A stretch of DNA of 64,000 bases. Origin: Ypsolopha sequella. Taxonomy: Eukaryota; Arthropoda; Insecta; Lepidoptera; Ypsolophidae. Positions 30,875 to 40,850 of the stretch are shown here, piece by piece. The stretch lies in the NCBI GenBank assembly GCA_934047225.1, contig OW203989.1, positions 13,739,977 through 13,803,976 on the forward strand, written 5' to 3'. The stretch's first letter is position 1. Every line of letters begins with the position of its first letter. A model generated the notes under the pieces. That model did no database searches and had not been told where the DNA came from. It worked only from the letters and a program-made list of their open reading frames with translations. A program made the position numbers and the translations under genes.

Positions 30875-31112
30875 GGGTTCCGTACCCAAAGAGTAACCAA
30901 CGGGACCCTATTACTAAGACTCCGCTGTCCGTCTGTCTGTCCGTCTGTCACCAGGCTGTATCTCATGAACCGTGATAGTTAGACAGTTGAAATTTTCACA
31001 AATGATGTATTTCTATTGCCACTATAGCAACAAATACTAAAAAACAGAATAAAATAAATATTTAAGGGGGCTTCTATAAAATAGACATGTTTTTTTGCCG
31101 TTTTTATAGATA
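30875..31112 (-). repeat. GTTCCGTA-family repeat, long fragment
   Basis: GGGTTCCGTACCCAAAGAG, CGGGACCCTATTACTAAGAC, CCGCTGTCCGTCTGTCTGTC, CACCAGGCTGTATCTCATGA and TTTTTTTGCCGTTTTTATAG are the usual successive blocks of this lepidopteran family. It stops short of the GTGCGAGTC head. Confidence 0.85.
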
Positions 31113-32175
31113 ACTAGCTTTTGCCCGCGGCTTCGCCCGCGTTGTTTAAGTTTTTGTATAGTCGTATCGAAACTGTAAATATTTTTAGTTTTAGTAGTTG
31201 ACCTGACTTTGATTTGGAGTATTTAAAGTGTTTTGGTTCTCATCATCTCTAATTTGAACCCTATGTAAAGTTTTTTTGGCGAGGCCGAAGACCAAGACAC
31301 GTTTCCTTCTTTGCCGAGGCCGAAGCCCGAGCCGTTTTGCAGATCAACACTATTTGTTGTTCTCTGAATTAATCCTCCGCTAATGTGTAACGGCTGTCTT
31401 TGATAACTGATTTAATCCCCTAGTAAAGCATGTTTGGCGAGGCTGAAAGCCGAGCCGCATTTCCAGTCGACACTATCTTTTGTTTTCTAATTAATTTTAT
31501 TAATTTTAAGTATCATTGGTATCATATAAGTATCATATAATTAAGTATCATTGGAGGTCTTTGGCGAAGAAGAAGGCCGGGCTGCGTTTCCGAAAGACAC
31601 CATTTTTTGTTCTCTGAATTAATCCTCTGCTAAAAGGTCCTTGGCGAGACCGAAAGCCATGCCGCGTTTCCAAACGAAACATTTTTTTTGGTTATTGATT
31701 TGATATAAAGTAGCGTATGTCTTATTTCAGGTCTAGAACTACATTTAAAGCAGTTTCAGCCCTATCAGTTCGGGAGGTACGGTGTGAAGATGTGTATCAC
31801 TTTTCTATATGAACTTGACACCCAATTGCCTCTGAACTGATTAATGGGATAAAAAGTGGTCTACTATGTCCTATTCCAGGTCTAGAACTACATTTGTGCA
31901 AAGTTGAGCTTAATCGGTTTAGTAGGTACCTATGGCGTGAGGAAGTAACAGTACATCACTTTATAGGAACTTGACAACCCATTGCCATCCTATGGGAACT
32001 AATTTATCGGACATAAAATAGCTTTTGTCCTACTCCAGGTTTAGAACAACATTTATGTAAAGTTTCAACTCAATCGGTTCATCAGTTACGGCGTGAAAGA
32101 GTAACAAACATACCAACTTTATACAACTCTAACAACTTTATATCCATCCCAACTTTCACATTTATAATATTAGTT
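31113..32175 (+). repeat. composite non-LTR-type repeat with internal tandem units
   Basis: It starts TAGCTTTTGCCCGCGGCTTC and ends TTTCACATTTATAATATTAG, a start and end pair widespread in Lepidoptera. Five diverged units with 'GGCGAGGCCGAA..CCGAGCCG' then CGTTTCC lie at 31275-31690. Three units of about 160 bp with 'CAGGTCTAGAACTACATTT' and a TTTC/GAGC..AATCGGTT block lie at 31725-32100. It is non-coding; the superfamily is uncertain. Confidence 0.6.
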
Positions 32176-32382
32176 GGATGTACTTTACATGCGAAGAGTG
32201 CATCTGCAAGACGAAAGAACATGAACTCATCCCTTAAATTTTTATGGACATCAAAACACTCATTTTCTATTCCTTTTATTGGATTTAGAAAGTACTTGCG
32301 AAACACACTCCTAATACTTGCAATATTTGTGAGAAACATACATTAGGTCACTTCTAATTATATAGCCAAAAATACATACTCA

Positions 32383-32553
32383 AGACTCGGTAAGTGGTCA
32401 GTGAGCCTTTTGAGAAAAAACACAATAAAAACAATAGGTTTCCTATACTAATTGACTGGGAGTTATTCTTAAATTAGTATAGGCCACAAATTTTATTTTG
32501 TGTTTTTCGCTAAAAGGGTCATTGCACCTTGGTCTTGACCACTTACCGAGTCT
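32383..32553. mobile_element. palindromic MITE family G, copy 1 (171 bp)
   Basis: Ends are perfect 18-bp inverted repeats (AGACTCGGTAAGTGGTCA). Inner inverse blocks AAAACACAATAAAAAC and GGTTTCCTATACTAATT pair with TTTTATTTTGTGTTTTT and AAATTAGTATAGGCC. A second copy is at 51655-51820. Confidence 0.85.
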
Positions 32554-32589
32554 CCCGTTTATACGGACGGACAGACGGACAGCCTAAAT

Positions 32590-34230
32590 AACAAATTTAG
32601 TCATTTTACTTTGAAATTGAAGGACTTTCCGAAGACAACTTTATCCCCATTTTCACCCCTTCGGGGTTGGATTTGTCACAAACGCTGAGACACGTATAAA
32701 GTTATTTTCAATTGTCAGAAACACAAAATTAAAAGACCCTAACTTCGAAACAGACGAACTTTATAATAAAGAACTTTCATACGAACTTCATTTTTTTTAC
32801 CGTCATCTAGACCTCGCCGAGCCCTTTTCTTAGAGTACCATGAACATGGGTCTAGCATCAGCCGTTTGGGAGATATGGGCCTGTAAAGTTTTGACACTTT
32901 CGGCAGACAGATCTCGTCGAGACCTTTTCCTAGACACCCATCAACATGGGTCTAACTCCAGCCATTTGGGCGATACAGGCCGTCAAAGTTTTGACATAAA
33001 AAAAAATTTTTTGGCATCCTGTGATCCAACCCCTAGGGATGCACTACCTTCCGTTTAAGGCGCTCTTATCCCAAAATCAGTAATTTCAAAGTCAAATAGA
33101 ACTCTCAAAAATCGTCTAAAACTTCAAAAAAAAAATACGCAATATAGTTCGAACCTTTATCTAGGTCTTCCACGCATGTGTTACACGATCAGACAAACTT
33201 TGCTCGATAGAAATAATTCACGAACACAGCATGTAATAAGACCTTTCAAATCATGCCATTTCCATAATGCCACTCTTTTATTAACGAAACATATCTGGTA
33301 ATATTGCTCTTTAAATTTTCTAGGTCGACCACGTAAGTGGGTTTTAATAAACATATCCCTTATTTTTAAACAATTTAAAAACCGATAAAAACAACGAAAA
33401 AGTACAAAAGTGTGGTTATTTTCTTTACTCCTTACACGTAAAGAAAAAGAAAGAGAGTCACTCTTCTGGGATAAGAGCGCCTTAAAAGATATTCTGTTTG
33501 GATATAGATAGATAGATAGATAGACAGATAGAAAGATTGTGGATATATAGATCGACAGATATCTCAAAAGGAAAAAATGGAACCCTAATAGGATCACTTG
33601 TGTGGCTGTCTGTCTGTCCGTCGGTTACAGCCGATTTTCTCTGGCACACATACTTACTTTCAAGAATTTTCATGTCCACTATATTAAATTGCAAAATCGA
33701 TGCCATTTTCATAATAAACGTCCCAACAAACCATAAAAGCGACACCCATATTTATATTTACACATTTCAACATTTAAACCCCATCGCACCCCAAAAGGGG
33801 ATGATGGTATTTCACGTCCACTACGTTGTATTTTAAAATCGTAGTCGTTTTCGTGATCAGCGACCCGATAAACCATACAAACGATACCCATGTTGATTTT
33901 CAGAATTTGTTACCCCATTTCCCCCTTTCAGGGGTTGAATTCTGAAAAAACCTGAAACACATATTTACTCATTTATTGATAAGAGTACTCCTGTGAAGTT
34001 TCGAATAAAATTATCTAACTATTCTTGTTTCCCCATACAAACTTTGGACCCCCGTTTCACCCTCTTAGGGGGTGAATTTTGAAAAATCCTTTCTTAGTGC
34101 ACCTCTAAACCTGTAAAGGAACCTACTTGCCAAATTTGAAATCTCTAGACCCAACGGTTTGGGCTGTACGTTGATATGTCAGTCAGTCAGTCAGTCAGTC
34201 AGTCAGTCAGGTTCTTCTTTTATATATTTA
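32590..34230 (+). mobile_element. Helitron-like (GTCA)n lepidopteran element
   Basis: The 3' end has CTAGACCCAACGGTTTGGGC, an eight-unit GTCA tract (34177-34210) and TTCTTTTATATATTTAGAAG. This matches my recollection of Lepidoptera elements that carry (GTCA/GTCY)n microsatellites near a 3' end. The body has repeated CCCC..TTTCACCC..TTAGGGGGTGAA-type blocks (32650, 33785, 33915, 34055). There is a 2x tandem duplication of about 120 bp at 32815-32999 (CATCAACATGGGTCTA, AAAGTTTTGACA). The TTAA MITE at 33059-33481 interrupts it. Helitron assignment is from general knowledge; no hairpin/CTRR terminus was verified. Confidence 0.5.
33059..33481. mobile_element. piggyBac-like MITE with TTAA duplication (423 bp)
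   Basis: Ends GGCGCTCTTATCCCA (33059-33073) and TGGGATAAGAGCGCC (33467-33481) are perfect 15-bp inverted repeats. TTAA flanks both sides (33055-33058, 33482-33485). TTAA duplication is the hallmark of piggyBac and also occurs in Kolobok, so the superfamily is not certain. The open stretch on the minus strand is partly low-complexity (YLSIYISTIFLSVYLSIYL) and not a transposase. Confidence 0.85.
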
Positions 34231-34255
34231 GAAGAATAAGATAGATAGAAAGATA

Positions 34256-34620
34256 GATGGTGGAAGAACTGATGCCGGGCTCGACTGTGGAGGTACCGCC
34301 ATCTTACTTGGAGATCCCATCGAAGTAATTCGGGGGAGACTAAGAGGACAGCACACAGGCAAAAAACCAGGAGGCCCACCAAGCCTGGGACCGATGAATG
34401 GCGGTATATCCATCCCTAATAGCCGGGCCTTATATGAAACAGACTCGTGACGAGCAGCGGCGTCACTGGTGCGAGGGTTCCGGCACCGCGCTCACCAACC
34501 CGCCTGTCCAGCGTGTGTGAGTATGGGCAATTCTTCCAGGATAACCGCCGGGAGTGGCAAAGTCCTGGAAAGGCTTATGTCCAGCAGTGGACGAACTAGG
34601 CTGATCGATGGATGGATGGA
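34256..34620 (+). repeat. LINE 3' tail T1, copy 2 (longest)
   Basis: Begins GGTGGAAGAACTGATGCCGG and includes GAGGCCCACCAAGCCTGG, AATGGCGGTATATCCATCCC, TAATAGCCGGGCC, CGTCACTGGTGCGAGGG and GGCTTATGTCCAGCAGTGGA, ending in GATGGATGGATGGAT. Copies are at 26049, 50131 (inverted) and 63788. The GATG-type simple tail agrees with non-LTR retrotransposition. Confidence 0.8.
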
Positions 34621-34654
34621 TCTTTAACGGTGCTAAAGTTATGAGGCTGTAATA

Positions 34655-34805
34655 TACGGACGGACGGACAACGGAGTCCCACCATAAAGGTTCCTTTTGT
34701 ACCTTTTAGGTACGGAACCCTGAAAATAACACAATTAAATTTATCATCCACCATACGGAATCCTAGGTACGCGGGCCTGACTCGCACTTGGCCGTTTTTT
34801 TTTTT
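34655..34805 (-). repeat. GTTCCGTA-family repeat fragment
   Basis: ACGGACGGACAACGGAGTCC, GTACCTTTTAGGTACGGAAC and GACTCGCACTTGGCCG followed by a T run: the inverse orientation of the head at 23896. Confidence 0.85.
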
Positions 34806-35867
34806 TTAATTCTACTTTCATTCATCCGAATGCAATTTAAATCTAGATGGCGCTGTCTGTCATGTACATCGCGATATCGTTTGATTATTGCTAAACCTTC
34901 TTAACCGCTGGTCTGTAACAGATCAGTACGAAACGATGTCGGACGTAAGTTAGAAAGTGGTAATTTTTGAAAAGGGCTAGGTGGTCTCCCTGTCATTATA
35001 CAGGATGACTAACCGACCCCTTGTGAACCTTATAGCTAGGTTTGTCTTGCCAACCAATGTATGGAGGGGTCGCCGTTCGGTATCGGATGGATTCACTTGG
35101 CACAGATCTATATTGGGTTAATCTCAGCTGATTTAGCCCGGTAGCCATCCACCCCCCCATTGTGGGTGGGGGGGATATGCACTCAAAGTCTTACGTCGCC
35201 GCGCTTCAGACAAAAATTCATATCGTCTTCAATTTACGTACTATCTCAAATGTGGTATCATTTTCGGCTAAACATAAAACGAGGAATTCATTTTTAAAAC
35301 ATTTTGTGTACAGTTTCATACAAAAATCATAAGATATTGTCGAAAGTATGTTAGTTGGTCTGCTATTTATTTTATTCAAAATTCCGTATCCTTAAAAATA
35401 ACAAGTTTTTTTAATGAAAAAAAAATACTTTCTTAAAGTATATTTAATCAGCTTTAAATATATATATACATTTTAAGTACTTACTATAGAACATCTACTT
35501 GAAAAAAAATCGAACATGGTTTGCGACGGCTGCGAAATATTTTTTCGATCCGCCTGTTCCACGGAAGCTAAGTTGTATGTATATTTTTATCAATGTTAAT
35601 GGTTAATGCCATTATGCTTTAGACAGCATTATTTAATTTAAATATAAAAAATAATTTAAACTGTGAATATTTTGTTTGAAAAGTGAGTTTCAAAGATAGG
35701 TTGGTTTTTAATACAAAATATATAGAATACTAATTTAACGTTATCATTGGCTTTTGTGTATGGTCTGAAGACCATGGCTGCAATTGTGTAAGAATATCAT
35801 ATTCATTTGACAGCTAAAAACGTACGGTTTCAATTGACGAACTGCTATTATCAAATTGCTGCTATTA

Positions 35868-36368
35868 GAAAGAAAGAAAGAAAAAAAAGTAAATACGTTT
35901 ATTTTGAGAGCTACACTATTACAAACAGTTTAAGGCTTATGCATATAACTAGGTAGTTTATAAGATGCAGCCAACAAAAAGGTCTCTAACTCAGCAAAAT
36001 GCCACAGCAGAACTGTGACGCTGATCTTCCGTCAGAGGCCGCGAGTTGCGACACATGTGATGTCACAAAATTTTATGATAAAACGAAGATTGTCTCTGTG
36101 TGACGTAAGAAAATTTACTAATTTACTAATTTAATAATTGACAAAAATAAGAAAATTTACTACAAAAAAATGTAGTTATAAGACCCTTTCTTTTTCAACA
36201 AACATACATACATACATAAACTCACGCCTGTCTCCCAGAGGGGCAGGCAGAGACTACAGATTTCAGTACAGAGAAAATTTATTTTTCAAAACATGTAAAA
36301 TGGCTTTAAATAAATATTTATTTTAATTTTGTTGATCTTGTTAATAAGATGCTAACCAAAAATATTAA
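35868..36368. mobile_element. LINE-tail insertion in the left palindrome arm
   Basis: The right arm runs directly from GGTAATAGCAG to GGCTAATTTGC. In the left arm the matching sequences are separated by about 500 bp. The inserted DNA starts with GAAAGAAAGAAAG and contains a LINE 3' UTR (GACGCTGATCTTCCGTCAGA), like those at 2145 and 39713. It also contains a second tail (AAACTCACGCCTGTCTCCCA), the inverse of 49085-49135. The palindrome is therefore older than this insertion. Confidence 0.75.
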
Positions 36369-36532
36369 GCAAATTAGCCAGTTTGACAATAAAAATAGTA
36401 CGTTTCTTACACAGAATTCCAGGGCAGATCTCAGGACAACCAGGTAGCAAGTCTAAGCAAAGCCTAAAGTATGCATGTGTATAGCACTGCGAGGTTGTCT
36501 TCCGTATGGATTTTTATGTCAATGTATATTTA

Positions 36533-37235
36533 TTATAGTTTTTCATACTCGTTGCTAGAACTATAATTTCCACCACAGTGACATAATTCGGTGCATTTTA
36601 ATTTTAAAAAATTACAGTTGCATCTAGCACCACACCGTGATTTGCACTTGCACCGAATTAGTTCTAGACAAGCGGTAGCAGCTATGGTTGCCGTGGTCCA
36701 CGTTGGTATCCAGTCGTCATTGAAGTCTGTTTCCCATCCCCAATCCACTGGACTAGGAAGATTTTTAATTGGCACCATGGATTGGCCCCATACTTGCACA
36801 CCCTGGTAAACAGCTCTTAGGAGATGCTGTCGAAAACTGGCTTCCGTTGGTGGAATATTCTCTAGCTGTCGGTTTTTTTTAGAGATTAGTTCTCTTCTAC
36901 ATTCGTTTAACGATGTGCTTTGGCAGGAACTGAAATGTAAATTAGGTAAGCAACTATGGAGTTAAAAAAATTAGTTTTGTAGACAGAATAATTTCTAACC
37001 ACGCAGATTTCGTTTAATTTATACTTACTTATCATACATCGCTATGATACATTTTTGAATAATTGTATTCGTGTTTTCAACTTCTTCATCAGCTAGCATG
37101 ATGAACCCACTAGTTGCTGATGGAAAAGCATTCCATGCTTCGTACGCAGTTTTTTTCATTTTCCACTAAACGCTGAAACTGTGTCACATCCAGCTAACGC
37201 ATTAAATACTGGCAGCGCTCTTTCTTTTTCAAGGC
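36533..37235 (-). pseudogene. transposon-type CXC protein, left copy (2 exons, 1 stop)
   Basis: Exon A (37235-37029) follows an acceptor TTTATTTAAG and encodes ERALPVFNALAGCDTVSAFS, the 'H/N-ALxGCDTxSAF' motif of a large family of invertebrate multicopy proteins. Then comes one TGA, then KKTAYEAWNAFP. A 99-bp intron (37028-36930, GTAAGT...TTTCAG) restores frame. Exon B (36929-36533) gives ASFRQHLLRAVYQ, DWGWETDFNDDWIPTWTT and a cysteine cluster CLELIRCKCKSRCGARCNC...CTELCHCGG, resembling tesmin/CXC zinc-binding domains. It ends SSNEYEKL. The TGA is the only break in about 200 codons. The N-terminal exons are missing. Function is not established; multicopy occurrence suggests transposon origin. 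Confidence 0.75.
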
Positions 37236-37396
37236 CTTAAATAAAATAAGATCAAGCTTTTTAAGTTAAAAACCACCAGTTTTTATCATGTGACAAGATT
37301 GCAGCCTCTTTAGGTTTTAATTTAAATTACATGAATGTTTCTTCTTACGTTCATTTAATTAACTAACTTAAAAAGCTTGATCTTATTTTATTTTAG

Positions 37397-38371
37397 GCCC
37401 TGAAGAAGCAAGAGCATTGAGGGTATTCCATGCGTTAACTGGATGTGACACAGTTTCGGCGTTTAGTAGAAGAAGAAAAAAAAACTGCGTAAGAAGCATG
37501 GAATGCTTTTCCATCAACAACTAGCGGGTTCAATATGCTAGCTGATGAAGACGTTGTAAACGCGAATACAATTATTCAAAAATTTACCGTAACGATGTAT
37601 GATAAGTATAAATTAAACGAAACTTGCGTGGTTAGAAATTATTCTGTCTAGAAAACATTTTTTTTAACTCCACAGTTGCTTACCTAATTTACATTTCAGA
37701 TCCTGTCAGTGCACAGCGTTGAAAGAATGTAGAAGATAACTATTCTCTAAAAAAGAGCGACAGCTAGAGAATATTCCACCAACCGAAGCCAGTTTTCGAC
37801 AGCATCTCCTAAGAGCTGTTTACCAGGTTGTGTTGAAAACGCGAATACTATTATTCAAAAATGTATCATAACGATGTATGATAAGTAAGTATGAATTAAA
37901 CGAATCCTGCGTGGTTAGAAATTATTCTGTCTAGAAAACATTTCTTTTTAACTACACAGTTGCTTACCTAATTTACATTTCAAATCCTGTCAGTGCACAA
38001 CGTTGAAAGAATGTAGAAGATAACTATTCTCTAAAAAAGACCGACAGCTAGAGAATATTCCACCAACCGAAGCCAGTTTTCGACAGCATCTCCTAAGAGC
38101 TGTTTACCAGGGTGTGCACGTATGGGGCCAATCAGTGGTGCCAATTCAAAATCTTCCTTGTCCAGCGGATTGGGGATGGGAAACATACTTCAATGATGAC
38201 TGGATACCAACGTGGACCACGGCACCCGTAGGTGATACCGCTTGTCTAGAATTAATTTGGTGCAAGTGCAAATCACGGTGTGGTGCTAGATACAATTATA
38301 AAAAAAAATGCACCGAATTATGCCACTGTGGTGGAAATTGTGGTTCTAGCAACGAGTATGAAAAACTATAA
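37397..38371 (+). pseudogene. transposon-type CXC protein, right copy (degraded)
   Basis: The mirror copy of the gene at 36533-37235. It starts after TTATTTTAG with EEARALRVFHALTGCDTVSAF (written here in two parts: EEARALRVFH, ALTGCDTVSAF). A frameshift in an A-run follows, with TAA where the left copy has TAC. A 279-bp segment covering the end of exon A, the intron and the start of exon B is tandemly duplicated (37554-37832, 37833-38111). The last part (from 38114) is open: DWGWETYFNDDWIPTWTT, CLELIWCKCKSRCGARYN, CTELCHCGG. Two cluster residues are lost relative to the left copy: C-N-C reads Y-N-Y, and several residues are deleted after it. Confidence 0.75.
37554..38111 (+). repeat. 279-bp tandem duplication inside the right gene copy
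   Basis: GCGAATACAATTATTC at 37562 and GCGAATACTATTATTC at 37841 mark a 279-bp period. Each unit contains the whole intron and GCTAGAGAATATTCCACCAA. The duplication is absent from the left arm, so it postdates the palindrome. Confidence 0.85.
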
Positions 38372-39462
38372 TAAATATACATTGACATAAAAATCCATAC
38401 GGAAGACAACCTCGCAGTGCTATACACATGCATACTTTAGGCTTTGAACTTTATCCGGGGACTTGCTACCTGGTTGTCCTGAGATCTGCCCTCGAATTCT
38501 GTGTAAGAAACGTACGATTTTAATTGTCAAACTGGCTAATTTGCTTGGTAGCAGTAATTTGGTAATAGCAGTTCGTCAATTGAAACCGTACGTTTTCAGC
38601 TGTCAAATGAATACGATTTTCTTATACAATTGCACCCTTGGTCTTTAGACCATAAACAAAGGCCAATGATAAAGTTAAATTTGTATTCTATATATTCTGT
38701 ATTAAAAACCAACTTATCTTTGAAACTCACTTTTAAACCAAAATATTCACAGTTTAAATTATTTTTTATATTTAAATTAAACAATGCTGTTTAAAGCATA
38801 ATGGCATTAACCATTAACATTGATAAAAATATACATACAACTTAGCTTCCGTGGAACAGGCGGATCAAAAAAATATTTCGCAGCCGTCGCAAACCATGTT
38901 CGATTTTTTTTCAAGTAGATGTTCTATAGTAAGTACATAAAATGTATAAATATATTTAAAGCTGATTAAATATACTTTAAGAAAGTATTTTTTTTTATTA
39001 AAAAAACTTGTTATTTTTAAGGATACGGAATTTTGAATAAAAAAAATAGCAGACCAACTAACATACTTTCGACAATATCTTATGATTTTTGTATGAAACT
39101 GTACACAAAATGTTTTAAAAATGAGTTCCTCGTTTTATGTTTAGCCGAAAATGATACCACACTTGAGATAGTACGTAAATTGAAGACGATATGAATTTTT
39201 GTCTGAAGCGCGGCGACGTAAGACTTTGAGTGCATATCCCCCCCACCCACAATGGGGGGGTGGATGGCTACCGGGCTAAATCAGCTGAGATTAATCCAAT
39301 ATACATCTGTGCCAAGTGAATCCATCCGAAGGCAAGACAAACCTAGCTATTATGACTAGGGATAGGGAGAGAGAGGGACGAATAAGTGTGGCGGACCTTT
39401 CGGTCGAACAACCCAGACGACGAACGTCGCTTAGACTACATCTGGTTTGAATCAAAGCCCTT

Positions 39463-39712
39463 ATTATAATAATCTGCTTTCGACTAATTTGACAAATGAG
39501 TAGATAGACAAGACAGAGACAGACCACTTTTTTATATGCAATCAATCACACATCATAATCAGTATAATGTCTACAATTCTCAAGTGGCGTCATATCCGAC
39601 ATTTCTTTAAAAAATCATGAGAAAATAATGGTTAATTTATATACCAAAATAATGAAAACCATGTCCTAAAATGGCATTAATTCTGTAACAAAAAAATATT
39701 TTTAGAAAAGAA
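39463..39712 (+). repeat. dispersed repeat R3, copy 1
   Basis: TTTCGACTAATTTGACAAAT, CAGTATAATGTCTACAATTC, TCAAGTGGCGTCATATCCGA and ATGAAAACCATGTCCTAAAA are collinear with 61083-61318. It is non-coding and contains a CGTCA motif. Confidence 0.75.
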
Positions 39713-40640
39713 ACAGTTTATTTGTCTAAAAGACACATAAAAGTAACATAACATAATTAAACACAAAAAAATCATTAAACAAAAAGGAGACAGCTCAGCT
39801 TATGCTGCGAGCATGGTAAACCATGTCTACACAGCGCTGATTTTCAGTTGATCCTCTATCATCTACAATTAAACATAAAGGTCGATAGGTGATGCACAAT
39901 ATACTAGTAACTATAACATAACAATAAAAAAAAAACATAAAAATACACACCAAATTACAATTTTGAAGAAACAAAAATAAATTTAAATGAAAACCACAAT
40001 TGAAAAATAACTTTAGGTACTAATATAAACAATTTAGCATTAAAAAAAAAAAATTTAACGGCTTTCTTGATTTTGTTTGTCAAAAAGATGTTTTTTTAAT
40101 TTTGACTTAAACTTCTGAACTGTCACAGACTTGTGCAAGGGGGGGAGGCAGATTGTTCTAGATCTTTGCGACCGCGTACCTGAAACTTCCCCTGAAGCCA
40201 GATCTTACATGTTTCGGCAGAATCATTAGGTTTAATTGCCTACTGCGAGTTTCACGACTGCATACTACATGAGCCCAAACAAACTTTGTGTATAGATACA
40301 ACGGTCTTTTGCCATGTACAATCTTATAAACGAGACTGGCTAGATGTACAGTGGGTCTACCGCGTAATTCTCATTTTCATCAACATCAACTTGAGATTGA
40401 AATTTGACGTGCGTGCGACGACGCTCGCCTAACATGCCATCTCTTTTGCACGCGTTGAATTTCGCATGCATTTGCTTGAAGTTGATACAAATGAGAATTA
40501 CGCGGTAGAGCCCCAGTTCTTCGAGCCTCCATCTTGAGTATTCCTCTCTCGTTCAAGAAGGGTGTAATATAAGCCCGTTTTAGTACCGAGGAGCAAAACC
40601 TGGCGCATGCGTTCTGAACTCGCTGAAATGCTCGTGAAGT
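39713..40640 (-). pseudogene. LINE ORF2 C-terminus, interrupted by a MITE
   Basis: On the minus strand from about 40620 the product reads VQNACARFCSSVLKRAY, ITPFLNERGILKMEARRT, then is broken by family F at 40353-40513. It continues HLASLVYKIVHGKRPLYLY, RQLNLMILPKHVRSGFRGSF and RYAVAKI. A TAG occupies the tryptophan of the expected 'KIWNNLPP', and an eight-C run brings a frameshift after NNLPP. This is the conserved tail of CR1/Jockey-type non-LTR ORF2 proteins downstream of the reverse transcriptase. The 3' UTR (to about 39713) contains CAGCGCTG and GCATAAGCTGAG like 2145-2640. The enzyme domains are missing. Confidence 0.85.
40353..40513. mobile_element. MITE family F, copy 1, with CAGT duplication (161 bp)
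   Basis: The ends GGGTCTACCGCGTAATTCTC and GAGAATTACGCGGTAGAGCCC (written as GAGAATTACG, CGGTAGAGCCC) are inverted, and the body is a full palindrome (CATCAACTTGAGATTGAA, GTGCGTGCGACGACGC, AAGTTGATAC). CAGT flanks both sides (40349-40352, 40514-40517). Removing the element and one CAGT rejoins the LINE frame as ARRT-V-HLAS, so the boundaries are exact. Confidence 0.93.
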
Positions 40641-40689
40641 TTTAGCGTATAGTTTCGGACCAAATCATGGCTAATTGTGCATTCAATTT

Positions 40690-40850
40690 TAACCTGTTCA
40701 TTCATAAACCTTACTTATACTAAACTATTGGCGTGGATTGCCATAGACCAATATCTTAAAAACAAAGTTAAGTTGTGCATTTTGTACCGAGCGACTGATG
40801 TTTTACCTTAACCCTTTTTGTTTATTTACTTCCTATAATATTTTTAAACT
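40690..40850 (+). repeat. dispersed repeat R4, copy 1
   Basis: ACTAAACTATTGGCGTGGAT, AAGTTAAGTTGTGCATTTTG and GAGCGACTGATGTTTTACCT match 58690-58815 with substitutions. Confidence 0.6.

Larger units (their letters stand above)
35033..39349. mobile_element. 4.3-kb palindromic element with two inverted gene copies
   Basis: The outer ends are TAGCTAGGTTTGTCTTGCC and its inverse, with TTA directly outside each (35030-35032, 39350-39352) as a possible target duplication. Left arm 35033-37272 and right arm 37360-39349 match along their whole length, for example CCATCCACCCCCCCATTGTG inverted at 39245, GAAGACGATATGAATTTTTG inverted at 35214, and GAAGACAACCTCGCAGTGC inverted at 36482. The spacer is about 90 bp. 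The left arm carries a later insertion of about 500 bp (35868-36368); the right arm carries a 279-bp tandem duplication. Each arm is about 1.7 kb without these. Each contains one CXC-type gene reading outward from the centre. Confidence 0.9.

Noticed and set aside
33181..33597. 138-codon minus-strand ORF
   Set aside because: Built largely from a GATA microsatellite and MITE sequence (SIYLSIYL pattern).
34256..34300. ACTGATGCCGGGCTCG as another hammerhead-like copy
   Set aside because: It has CTGATGCC, but no GAAATATAT follows and no stem II closes; it is part of a LINE tail.
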